A DNA stretch of 64,000 bases from Tanytarsus gracilentus (lineage: Eukaryota; Arthropoda; Insecta; Diptera; Chironomidae): contig JAXRKN010000041.1 in NCBI GenBank assembly GCA_038502055.1, positions 4,011,501-4,075,500 on the forward strand, written 5' to 3'. Below the pieces are notes generated by a model, which was not told the DNA's origin, did no database searches, and saw nothing but the letters and a program-made list of their open reading frames with translations. Numbering within the stretch: position 1 is the stretch's first letter; each line of letters opens with the position of its first letter. Shown here in pieces: positions 25,276 through 38,121 of this stretch. The translations under genes and the position numbers were made by a program.

Positions 25276-28200
25276 AATTTTTTTATTACCAAATGCAACT
25301 GTTGACCCGAACTCACACAATTTTGACAATAAATTTTAAGCAATTTCATTTTTCATATTTCATTAGTGCCTGCCGTCCGGTTTAAAATGTGGTCAGCAAT
25401 TTTCAGAAACGGGCCGATGCGTCCTGAAAGTTCCTGTTTTGGGCAGTTGCGACGCAAGTCAATTATAAACGAGTTTCTTGAAATTTTTCAAAGTCCCATT
25501 TCGAGATAATTTCTATTAAATTCCAATAAGAATCGAATGACCAATCCACATATACCTCACCCTCCTCTCATTTTATTCGTGATTTATTTACGCATTTTTA
25601 TTCAGCTATGTATGTTTGTTTATTTCTTCGTCCCCTACCCTTAAAAAAATTCCTTTTCTCTCCCTTTTAATTTTCAATGTCTCTTTATGCCCGAAGAATT
25701 ATGTACAAAAAAATTGTTGTGTATGATGTGCCTGGGCAACGGTAGTAAAATACATAAACATATGTCCTGAATATTCGCATGTGTATGTGAGAGAGCACAA
25801 ATATCATCGTTAAAAGAGGAAAAAGTATTTTAAAATAATTAAAATTTTGAACATGAGGAAAGGACCATCAGATCCTTGAAAATTATTTTCTATTGTCTTC
25901 TTTTTCCTTCTCCGTCTCCTCTCGGCTCCACTTGAGCATGAAAATTTTCTTCCTTTTTCCATTTTCAATTTCATTGAGTGCTCCTGGTATATGCACACAC
26001 ATAGTTTTTCCCTCAAGAGAAACAAATAAAAATATTTGAAAGAGGATATGAAGAAAAGTAATTTTGAACGTATGTACATTTACTATTTAGAGTCCGGATT
26101 CACATGAGTTAACTTTACGCTTTCCTGATTTTGCCTTTTTATACTATCCTCATGTTATATCGACCTGTATATGGTGAGCAGAGTTGATGTGTGAGACTGA
26201 AAGGTTTGGTTGAGTAAAATGGAGCGAAATGCTTTGAAGTTAAAATGATGTTAATTATACTGAGTGAAAACTTTTTGTAAAAACTCAAGAAAAGTTTTTA
26301 TTTCTTTTTTACTTTTTCGAGAGTTTTGAATTTTTTTTAAAAGGTACAAATTTGAGATAAAATTTTTAATTTTGAAATTTTAAATCCTTGTAAACTTTTT
26401 TAAAATTCTTGTTTCAAAGTTTTCATTCATAATGATTTAAGAACATAAATTAAAGGTTTGAATCAATCAGAAGATTCGAGATTCAATTTCTAAAAATTTA
26501 AAAATTTCGATAAACTCTGAATTCTTATTTTTCATTCATTTAATAATAAAAATAAACATTTAAATTTTAAAACATGAATTAAATCCATCAAAAATCGAAA
26601 ATCAATAATTTCAAAAACTTTCATGTGTACATGTGGCCATTTTCTCTCTACCCGACTGACCAACCCATTTTGTCCATTCCTTTTTATCCACATACACCCG
26701 CTCATATACACATTTCCAACCCTCACACAAAAAAAGAATTTCTCTCTCACAACTGCACGCGATGTTTTTAAAAGAAAAAAAAATGTTCGCAATCTTAAAG
26801 CTGAAAAGCTTTAAACGAAAGGAAAAACAGCCGCGAAAAGGAAAATCGATAAAATGTTTCGCGAAGAAAAAAATGAAAACAAAGACGCTGTGCTTTAAAA
26901 CATAATTTAAATATTTAAAGAAACACTTTTTTTCGTGCTGGAAAAAATGGTGTTGATAGAAGCACAATTTTGAATGAATGAGGAAAAATTGTTTGTTGCA
27001 GTTGTGTGCTTATGTATTAGAGTTCGGCTTTTTCTCCTCTCGCAGACGGTCACTAACACTTTGATGAGGCGGAAAATTGAGAGTGAAATTTTCCCCTCGA
27101 AAATTGAAGAATTTTTGAGGGTGAAAAGGAGAGAAGAAGAATTAAGGGTTAGATTGTTAGCTACTCGAGTGTTGCCGCTGTTTGTCAATAGATGGAGTTA
27201 GTGTAGGCTGCTAGAAAAAATCATAAATTCACTTTTATTAACTTAAAAATTAATTTTAGATTTTTAATAACTTCTTAGCATTAATTTAAAACGGAACATT
27301 TTGGAAAATGAAACATGTCTAAAATATAAAAAATTTAATCTTTTGATTGAGTTCAAATCTTTTTTTAAAATTCTTAAGTTTTATCTAAATTTTTTCCTTT
27401 TAGACATCCCTCAAATTTAAATTCTCAATAATTTTACACACAACGATAATTTCATCACGACCCGCAGAAGATTTTAGTTTCATGAAATCGAAGAATAAAA
27501 ATTCGAAGGAGGTCTCGGAAATTAAAATACCGCACAGATGATGTTCAACTACCAGCAGTGTTGTGATTAGAAATTTATTTTCAATTTGAATACATGAAAT
27601 TAATACACGCCCTCGGGATATAATCAAATATTTATCAACTTCCACTCGAATGAGTTTTCAGACTAAACACTTTGCTGCCTTTTAATATTCTTCTTCTTAA
27701 ATTCTCTAGTTTTTGAGCTGATTCAGAGAAAAAAAAGTTTTTATGACTAATTTACATGCATACATGAAAGTCCATTATCTCTCTCTTCGACGATGAAAAG
27801 AACTCGATGAAAGTTTCTTCAAGCGGAGGCAAGAAAAGACGCCAAGAACGCACATGAATAAGTAATGTCTAAAAGCACACACATAGCGAAAATCTTTTCA
27901 TTTATAAATTGCTTTCTGCACATAAACATCATCATCATCGCATGTTTGGGTGGCTTTAAGCGTCGATGGAATGGGCAAACAATAAGAGAGGAATAAAAAG
28001 AGAGCTTATGAGTGCCGGACGCCATCATTGTCTGTCGTGACGGAGTGAGAGGAAATTTAACACGTGAAATTTTACTTTTTTGCTTTCTAAATCAAGAAAA
28101 TTTACAAAACATTTACCTCATAATCCACATGTCATTTCACCCCTTTTTAATTTCTAATTTTCTCTCTCCTCGCCACCATAAAAATTCGAACAAAGTCAAA

Positions 28201-30045
28201 AGTTCCTTTTTATCTCTTCGTTCGCATAAAATTCTCCTTTCTTCATTTCGTGTTAAAAGTTTTAATAATTAGTTGTTATAAAAATTGTGAAAATCCCTTT
28301 TTTGCTTCTTTTACATGTGAGTTGTGTCGAGATAACGAGGTCCTTTTTGTCATAAGGCGAAGGCATATTCTTGCGGCAACAAAAGGCGACGCTTTTAATG
28401 TCATTATCAGAAGCCGAGTGTGTGTGTAGATGCGATGAACAAATTGTTTTATTATCAGTTCCTAAAAATCCCTTTTTCTTTCACAAACCACCCAGATGTG
28501 TGTCACATGTCCATGGCCTATGATTTCAGTTGACAATGGAAGAAATTTTCTCTCGCTCCGCAATATGGCGATGCTTAAGCACACCAGAGGGATTTTAGTT
28601 AAAAATCTTTTGCTTATACACGCTTGATGGGAGGAAGGACCGAGCATAGAACATTGAACACATCTTCTTTTTGTAATATTTTCTGGTGGTTGGCTTGATG
28701 AGGGGGAGATTTTAGTTTTCTCTTTGGTCCTTTTTCGAGTGTTGCCTTTTTGTGTATTTAAAACATTAAATTTTATGTGTTTTTAAGGCAGCCGAAAATT
28801 TTCGTTTGCCTTTTTTGAGTTTTCTATGTGTGCGATAGTGTACGGTCGGTCGAAACAGATAAAGGGACCATGTTCTTAATGCGGAGAGTGGATTGTGGGT
28901 GGGTGAAGAAAGAAATGTCGAAGCTCAAACTGATGTTGAAGAAGAAACTTCGAAAAGGGATTTTATGGATGTGAAAATCCTCGAAAGTACCAATTACATT
29001 ACTCGAACTCATCCATTAATTTGGAAGCAACATTTTTAGTGATATTAACATAAGAAGAGCTTTTAAATGCTGGCCGAATGGGAAAAGGGTTGAAATAAAT
29101 TTCTAGGTGTGGAAACTTGAGAATATTTTTCAAGTTGAAAAGTTTATCATAAAAATTATAATCTCCAGACATTCAACTCATGTCAGCCATTGCTAGACGA
29201 TTAAATTTTTCTCTCCATTTGGTTAATGAATACATTTTTTAATGCAAGCTAAAAATCCTTCCATTTGAATGGATGGTTATAATGAGTGCACATTCATTCG
29301 AGCCCGGTTGCAGCATATGCAATCTGTCCTTTTTCATATATGAATGAATCACTCACATAGATGAGAGTACGTAATTAAATGGAAAAGGAAGCCAATGGAA
29401 ATGCATGCAATTCAATGACATTGCCATGTCTAGAGATGTGCGATGCTGTCAAGTGTGTTTGCTTACCTTCTGCAAACTCGGTGCATGGATTTTTCTATAT
29501 GTACACACATACAGGACAATCCTCACAATAGACGCGACCCTTTAAGTACTTGAACATTGAAATGTCAACGTTTGATGTTTATTTCTCTCTCACTCATTCA
29601 GTAGCTCTCTGTCCTCGGCTCCAGGGGTTGTTATGTATTTAATGTCGCACACAATCATAGATATGAGAAAAAGGACCTCTCGACTATCCGAGAAGAAGAA
29701 AAATGTATGATGAAAGGGTTATCCGACCATGCCATTTCGCTCTCTCAAGTGACTAAAACAAAAGAAAATTTCCATCTTTGACTGATGGCTGAAATTATTA
29801 CGTTTTTATTCACGAGATGGAATTTTCATTTCGCCATTTTTGTCCATTTTATTATACAGATGATTTTACTAAATTATTATGAATTTTCTCTTTTTTTTTC
29901 GTAGGAAAATTTCAAAAAGATGAAGTGTAAAATTATTATTGCAATTGAGATGAAGAATCAAAATTTAAGACTTAATCAACAACTGTGAGTTAAATTATCC
30001 AAGAATCAGAAAGTAAGAAATTTATTTACGTCAATAATCGAAGGT

Positions 30046-31118
30046 TCGAATCCTTATAGGTCACGCAAAGTTGGATTTTTTATAGAATTCTATGGAATTT
30101 TTATGGAGAAATTCATAGATAAATCTTGGATTTCTTGGAAAAATCCGCGAAATTTCAAGTCCGGCAATCCACAGAAAAAATAAGGATTAATTTAAAATTG
30201 AGGAATTTTCCATAGAACAAAAATCCTTGGAATTTCGCGGAATTTCAAAGTGCACGGGAAAATCCACGGACAAAAATCTAAGATTTGCATGGAATTTAAA
30301 ATCTGAGGATTTTTATAATTTTTGTATGTAAAAATCAGGAATAATCACTAAGTTATATAGTAAATATTTGCACATTTCAATTGAGGAAAAATTAAATTAA
30401 TCCTAAATAAACTTTTTGTAAAAGGGAAATCGTTTGGGAAAATTAGTTTTGAGGAGTATAGGAAGTGATTTGATTGCTAAGTTTTTATTTATTGAATCAA
30501 TATGATCATTTTGGAGGGGCGTCCAGGCGCCCCCAAACCCCTCCTGTGTTAATCGCGTCCGGCCCCCAAGGGGCCCCCGAACGCTCATACAGTTCACTCC
30601 TCACTAACCTAACGATCGCGCTTCGCTTATCGTTAGGATAGCTCAGTCGGATGGTTATTAAGCTATAACAGTGCCGGAAAGATAAGAGTGATGATAAAAC
30701 TTCTTTTAATTTGATCTTTAACTTTTACAAAAAGTTTTATTTAGGGATTAATTTTAATTTTTCCTAAAAATTGAAATATCGCAAATCATTTACTATATGA
30801 ACTAAGTGATCTACCTGATTTTTGAAATATAAAAACTCTGTAAAAATTCCTCAATTTTAATTCATGAAATCCGTGGATTATTGTCTTATTTTTCCGTGCC
30901 TTTAAAATTCCGCGAAATTCCAAGATTTTTGTTCTATGGAAAACTCCTTGATTTTAAATTCCATGCAAATCCTTGATTTTTTCTGTAGATTTTTCCGTGC
31001 AATTTAAAATTTTGCGGATTTATCCATAGAATTCCTTGGAAAAGTGTGGATTATTTCGCGGATTTTTCCGTGAAATAATCCACACTTTGCGTGACCAACA
31101 CCCCTCGAATCCTTATAG
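30046..31118. mobile_element. Foldback element, about 1.05 kb, with 14-bp target duplication
   Basis: The 14-bp sequence TCGAATCCTTATAG occurs at 30046-30059 and 31105-31118. Between them lie two long imperfect inverted arms (about 30060-30430 and 30718-31104) that start GTCACGCAAAG and end CTTTGCGTGAC (31085-31095), followed by an extra CAACACCCC on the right only. The arms share many words such as GATTTGCATGGAATTTAAAA, TCCATAGAACAAAAATC and TGGAATTTCGCGGAATTT. The roughly 290-bp core is GC-rich and contains a 9-bp stem hairpin (30608-30637) and TAGCTCAGTCGG (30639-30650), which matches a tRNA A-box. No protein is encoded. The structure resembles foldback transposons, while the 14-bp duplication is longer than most DNA transposons make. 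Confidence 0.85.
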
Positions 31119-34100
31119 TATAAAATTAAAGCTTAACCTTAACGTAATCAGTTTTTTTGAATCTTTTTTAAATTTTTGGTTCGAAACCTTAATTTCAAAA
31201 TCTATGAATAATTTTTTTAAAAAACTTTTAAATTTTTAATAAATAACAAATCAGTTGATTCTAATTAAAACCAAATAATTTGAGATCAAGCAGTCAACTG
31301 ACCTCGGCAACATGATGACCCCGAATGTGTTGAATTTTTCAGCATCAACCAAGATGAAGTAAAAAAACTGGATTTCAATGAAATTTCATCCCTTCAAAAG
31401 ATGAACACCTCGAATGGACATCACTTTGTGCGTATTTAAGCATCCCTCGGATATTTCGCTAAACTGGTTGGTCCACTCCGATGCTGAACTTATCCGACAT
31501 TTGAACTGCGATGTTAAAAATCATGACAAATTTAAAATCATCAAAATTTCCCCTTTTTAACATCCTTCACATATCCTCTTTTTCATATTGTTGGCATCTC
31601 ATTAGCAAGATTAATTGTATCATTCTTGTTTCGTGTCACCACACGGAGAGTCATCTCATCCCAACAAAAAGATTAGTTTGCGGAGGAGAAAAGAAGATTT
31701 TTAGTTGAGCGAAAAGTCAAATTTAGACGCTTGATGGATAGTCGAAGATTATTTTCACATATCGAGAAGAATTTAAGTAAATTTGAGCTCACCCGAAAAA
31801 CTTTCCTTCATTAAATCCATTCCATGTGGTTTGCTCGTTAAGAATATATCGAATGGTTTTCAGGGATAAGAGGATGTGGGTGAAATCGTAGGATAAATTT
31901 AAGAATATTCAAAAAATTTTAATCTATTTGGAAAGTATTAAAAAAAATTTCTAAAGGTTCAAATTCTAATTTATTAAAATTGAAAATTTGAATTTATTTT
32001 TTTCCAAACTTTTTTAACGACACCCAAAAAATAATTTCCCAAGAAACTCTTTCCCAAAAAAAAGTTTTCCTTCAACTTTTTCCTATGGCAACAAAATGAA
32101 CTCAAATGTACATTTCGAGCAATTCGTACTCAACAACTTTATACATGCTGCCGTTTTCGAAAAAGCATTGGCGAGGAAAACTAACTTCCTACACTAAAAC
32201 CACTTTTCATTAAAATATCCTTCTTCTCTTGGTCGCTCACTCAACCCATTGGAACACCATCGTCAGCCTCACTTGGGTTGAAGAAGAAAACTTTTTCAGC
32301 ATACTCGCTCCATTGGCTCAACTTCCCATTCCATTCGTTTGCCATTCTGCCAATTTATTTAGAGTTTGAGGTTTTCCATTTTGTTCGCTCCAAAAAATTA
32401 GTTTTTTTCTCTCATCGAAAAATTACTGAAGTGAAATTATTTTCATTTTGGCATCGATGGAGAAGAGTTTTTTTTGGGAGAGAGAGTCTTAACTTTTCAT
32501 ATTCAGTCCAAAAATTTTAATGAAGCTTATGGGGTTGTGATGAAGAACTCTTCATGTCTTTCTTACCGAAAATTTTCTGCCCTTCTTCTGTCTATGACTG
32601 ACTACTCAACTTTTCATCCTTTTATGTTCACATCCGAAATATGAAAAGTTTTCTGTGGATGTTCTTCATTTTTCATGTCTCCTTTTATGAGTGAGAGCTT
32701 TCTGAATTATTTATGATTGAACTAGCATTATGCGAAATATATTGAGATGAAATGAAAACATTATTAAACTTGTGATGAATTTTTTATATCATGGAAATAA
32801 AAAGCAATTTTAAAAATCATTTTGTGGTTTGAACTTTAAATTTTCAGGAACAAAGAGGAAAATGGAACAAAAGTATTTTTTAACTGATTAAAAAAGCTTC
32901 GAATGACGAAATTTTTGTAGAAAATTAAATTCAAAATTGCTCACTCGACACTTTATAATTTTCTCTTCAACAAAGCTCTTCATCCATTCAACTAGTTTTT
33001 CAGCTCCACGTTTAAGCTTATCGATTTAATTTTTTTGAAACTCAAAAATCCTTTTGAGCGAGAAGAACATGAAATTCTATATCTGACAGCAACAGACTTT
33101 TTATCATCGTCATCATAATCATCGTCTTTGTCATTGTCAATGAGCTGTAAAACAAAAAAATATATTTCTCATAGTTTTGTGTCCTCGTGTCTAAATTTCG
33201 CCATCAATAGAGAAAATTTTTGAGTTTCTCGTAGCAAAATTTTCCAGCTATTTCCATTTAATCCTCTTTCAATATGAATTTTCCACCACGATGGTTTCAA
33301 GTGGCTGCGTAACTTGAAATTAAATGCGAAGAGTGTGAGTTTGAGTTGCCGATGGTCCATTTACAAAAGCGTAAAGAGAAAATTCTTGCTTCGTTTAATA
33401 TTTTTCGAAAATTTTTGCTTCCCTCTCGTCCGCTTTGACAGTGGGAGGAAAAACTATAATGTTCATTCTCAGGTTCAGTGCCGTGTAAATGGAAATTTAT
33501 TTATTTTCACCCTGTGGGCTGAAAAGTTGGTGGTGGGGTGGAAGTGAAAGACAAACAAGATGAGTGAAAAGTAATTTTCAAATAAAACAGAGAAAGATGC
33601 TCGCAACATAACTTTTTATTAATGTGAACACAATGAATTGTCCTTTTGTGAATTTTCTTCGGGTATTTTTTCCTTATCTTTGATGGTGAAATTTGAGAGC
33701 GAGGAAAATTTTTCGGTTTGACTTTTTGAAATTTTTAAATTCATTTTTCGAAAATTTAATCAAGATTTTATTTTTTTTCAGACATTTTTCTCACTTTTGC
33801 TTAAAATTTTCAAAAAACCCTAACACACTAGCCAACTCTCGAGAGACCGCACACGACACATCCATTTTGTCCATTTCTCATTGTTCACACAACATCCACC
33901 CTCGCCTTTTTGAAAATTATCATCGTCATTCTCGAATCTCACACTTTCGTCCACTCGCAGTGTAAAAAGCGATTTCGAAAAATTTTTGGTGTTCAAGGAT
34001 ATAAAGAGGGCGAGCGAGTATAATGGGAAAGGGGTAGCGAGAAGCGCTCGGAACACATAAATATTTTTAATTTATTTCTTCGTTTTTCTCGAGTGCTTTT

Positions 34101-35992
34101 TCGCTCTCCGAGTCAGTGCTAGTTTTTACCAACTCATTCCATAACTGCTTTTATCTTAGTTGAATATTTTTCCTTCTTGTTCTCTCTGTTGCTGCTGGCT
34201 GCGGTGGTGGGATGAGTGTCGAGATGAAAAAGAGAGAGAGTGAGTTAAGTGAATCGATATGGACGAGAATGAGCAAGCGAGTGAATATTAAGGAAAAAGG
34301 ACGATGAAAATGATGACAATGAGTTGACAAAATGGAGAAGAAGCATGAAGGAATTTTTAAGGCAGAGAAAACTTAATTGCATGTTTGAATGACTTATAAG
34401 ATTTTTGGAGGACAGAAAAAACTTTAAATTTTTTTTAAGGATGGAAAAATCTCAAAGAAGAAAGTGAACAAAATGGAAAGTGAAACAGATTAATTAAATA
34501 GTTTTTTGTATTGAAAAGAAACTATGGAAAAAACAAAAATTATTTTATAAATTTATAGCAATTATAAAATCTTAAGATTTTAGTAGAGAACAAAATGGAA
34601 AATGAAACAAATTTAATATTTTTTATGAGGTATAAAAATTACAAACACTAAAAAATATTGAAATACAGCAAAATTTGTTAAAAATAAATTAAAATATTAA
34701 TTTTGAGGTTTTCAATCTTTTCATGCTCCACGGTGAATTCACCTCATGTCCCTTTAACTGTCACTTCCCAATCAATTCTCACAAGAGTTAATTTCATTAA
34801 AGCCATCTCATATTTCAGAGCATTCTTATGTCTCATAATAATTTCACAAATCTTTAATGATTTTGACGTGTCGCAACGCTCGCGACTCGAGAGTTTCGCT
34901 TTAATGCAAAAATGAAACTTTGTCATTGCAATATAGCGTGCGAAAATTTCGAGAAGGGGAGTCGAGGAGAACTTAATGAATTGGAAAAGTTGTCAATTCA
35001 ATGTTTGTCACGTAATTTCAATCTAAATTTCCACTAGTGCCATGCAAATTTTCTTAATAATTGTTGTGCAATTTATAGTTTTCTCATTAAAAATTTTCAG
35101 CCGAGCGATGATTGAGGATGATGATGATGATGTATGTTAAATATAAAACAATGATGACTTTCAAGAGCTAATGGGTAACTTTAAACCGAAAGTGTTAACG
35201 TTTTACATAATTAATAATTAGCTGTTATATCATCATCTTAATGTGCATGTGTATGTGTGTTTCAGGAAATGGAAAGGGCGATTGAGGATGGAATGTTTTA
35301 TGATTTATTACTTTTATATGTGACACGGCCGTCATCTGCTATTGAAATTTAAAGCAATTTTACGTTGATAAAAAAGGGTGAAAAGTTTTTTGAAAATTTT
35401 AATTTCTTCCATTTTCCAAACTGTTTCAGACTCTTTCAAAATTTTCACTTCTTAATAGAATCTAAATTTATCCTCAAATCTCCATCAACAACCAAATTGT
35501 GAATATTTAAGCTGAAATCTCCGTCGTCGCTGTTAATATTTATTTTCAATTTTCCAATTCCCGCCAGTGCCATTTCCACTTGTGAAATAAATTTTCCCTT
35601 TTTGCACTTTTTCGACACGAGTGGCTGGTGAAAAATTTTAATTAAACTATAAAGCATGCTGAAGAAGTTGAGAATATACAAAGTGTGAGATATAAACATT
35701 CCATTTTCAATTTCTACTTCGAAAGAGATAAGGATTTTGCCTCTATACGGTACACTATGCTGCCGCTGCTTTGAAAATAAATTTTCTCGGTCGGTTTCCG
35801 ATTTCTCTCTCTCTCACTTTGTCGAGGAGGATTTTGTGGTGCCTGATTGTGTCGAGAATTTTCCATGGGCTATTTATTATGCAGTGTGTGTGAGGGTAAC
35901 TCGACTCTATAGCCCGCGTAGGAAATATTCAAAAAATTTATATAAAGTTGTTTCGGTGCTTTGGGCATTTATTTTCACTTCTCCTGTTGCTG

Positions 35993-36030
35993 TATAAATA
36001 GAAGCTAGCACAGCAATCCGTAATTCAGCC
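35993..36030 (+). promoter_or_regulatory. Candidate core promoter (TATA box and initiator) without an obvious gene
   Basis: TATAAATAG at 35993-36001 is followed about 34 bases downstream by TTCAGCC, close to an arthropod initiator (TCAGT). No open frame of note follows, so any transcript would be noncoding or have a distant first coding exon. Such matches arise by chance in AT-rich DNA. Confidence 0.25.
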
Positions 36031-37995
36031 ATTATCAACAGCCACCGTCGAGTTGTGTATTATTATTTTACAATTTCCACTACTTACTTCGCTCCCTTTT
36101 TTTGCCACCCGTCTACGGTCGATACACTTTTGTTAAATCTTTCTCGCTCTTCATAAATTTTTAATTCCATCTCGCTTTTGTAATTTCACTATTTTCTATT
36201 TTATTTTCATTTAGAATTGAAATGGAGGTGAGGAAGCGAAAGAGAGAGGATAATTTTGTATTTATAGGGACATGATGAAGTTTAGCGGGTTTGTTTGATT
36301 TTTGACAAGAAAATATTAAAATTCAATTAATTGTTTGCTTCAATTAAACCAAAAAATAAATTCATGATGTTAAAGTTAAATTTTTCCGTCAAGCTTGGCA
36401 TTTTTTTCCTTGTTTAAATTTGTTTTGCTGAAAATTTTACCATTTAAAACCAAAGTTTATTTCGCATTGAATTTTCTCTCATTGAAATTATTTAAAGCAT
36501 GCTCAAAATTATTTACCGAAAATCATCTCACACCAAAGAAGTACAATTTTACACATGTTTCATTAATTCTGCTGACTATTGTGTTCAAAATATTGATACA
36601 AGACATGCCATGGCTTATTCCTTTATCCTCTTATATGCAAAACTGGTTAAACCAAGTCACAAGCGAGTGTGTGTATAAATATTTACGGATTTTACCGCGC
36701 ATTTGTCATTGTTCGCAATGATGTTAACCATAATTGTGTCGTTATAACGAAAATTTCACTGTATGTTGATGAAATAACAATAAATTAACAATATAATGAT
36801 TTCTACGCGTCACGATCACTCACTCAAACCCCTTCCGGTGAACTACTTTTTTCCATGTGGAAGTTTTTTTAGTTGTAGAAAACTTGATTTTTTTTTGGGC
36901 GAACCGGTTGTCACTCAACTTACTCGGAACTAATTTTTGTGAAAATTAGGACATTTACGAAATTGTTTTATTGAATTAATAATGGCTGAATAAAAAATAT
37001 TTAATGGCAAAAATTATTATTTAAAGTTAGGCTTCGAACCTAGTAAATTTTTTTAAAAATTTTGTTTTAACGGATTATAAAAATTTAAATTTCAAAGCTT
37101 TATTGAATTGATTTGAAAATTTAAAATTAAATTTTTAGTTTTTTCAGTCCAAATTTAACCCAATTCGTCCTTCCACGTGTCACCTTAACCGCTTACCACA
37201 AATTCGTTGTCATTAGATTAGAATTTTCTCTCAGTGTGACACAACTCGCGTCATTGAAACGCTTCGTTTTTAGAAAGTTGTCAACTCATTGCTAGGCATT
37301 TACAGAGGAGTGAAATGTTGATGGAATATCGATTGGAAAATTAGTTTGATTTATGAGCCGCCATCTCACATACACACGGATAGCACTGAAAATGGGCACA
37401 AGCTTGGCAAATTGTCTATGAATGAATCACGGGAAAAAATGTTTTTAGGATGGAAAGTGGAGCATTAGAAAAATGATAAATCAAAAATGACGTGTTCCAT
37501 TCTATGGTGTACACACACACGACCGAGTCACGACAATTTTTCAAATTTCCTTTTCACAAAATATTTCCATGAGCTTTCACTTTTGCCCACCCATCATTTC
37601 GCTTCGCTCTGTAAATTGAATTATCCTTTTGTATGTTTTTCTCTTCTCTCCACGGTAACCCATCATCGCAAACCATCTCGACTCGCTGCGTGAACGAGAA
37701 AATAGTTTCGGCAATGATTGATTACATGACAGATAGCATTACACAACTGAACCTATGTGAAGGACATAACAATGGAAAATTCTTCATTCTCCACTTGACA
37801 TTTTACTTTTTAATTAATTTCTCACATACACAAACCAGATGCCGGAATGGGCCTCATTTGTTCTCGAAAATAAAGTTTTTTTTAAAGAAGAAGAAAATTT
37901 CCGTGAGAGATGTTGAAAGCAGGGATTAATATTGAAAGATTTGTGGCAATGTGTGTGTTGATGGAAGGACGAAATTTAGTTGAGAAAATTTTAAA

Positions 37996-38121
37996 TCAGA
38001 GGTTGAAGTCGATTTGGAACGAAGTGGAAAATGAAACATTTTTGTAAATTCATATTTTTCCACTAAATATTTTAAAATTTCAAAAGTTTTTTTCTTCATC
38101 ATAAGTGACTTCAACCCCTGA
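37996..38121. mobile_element. MITE-like element, TCAGAGGTTGAAGTC termini, with GGAAC-motif
   Basis: The 126-bp segment starts TCAGAGGTTGAAGTC and ends GACTTCAACCCCTGA (15-bp inverted repeat, one mismatch). Just inside the left end lies GGAACGAAGTGGAAAATG, the same word that forms the minisatellite at 16 kb. Noncoding. Confidence 0.7.

Larger units (their letters stand above)
16487..30045. other. Long gene-poor region with scattered small elements
   Basis: About 13.5 kb of AT-rich sequence. Supported contents are the small insert at 18065-18178, inverted-repeat elements at 18716 and 25169, several GGTTCGAATCC words (19759, 21350, 22820, 24668), single copies of the minisatellite word (about 23646, 27295) and one coding-like stretch on the minus strand (23246-23490). 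No complete gene can be assembled from what I see. Confidence 0.5.

Noticed and set aside
35445..35699. 84-codon minus-strand ORF ending in a GKLKININSDDGDF-type stretch
   Set aside because: The last third looks protein-like, but the first half is hydrophobic AT-derived sequence, and no splice-joined exon or family was found.
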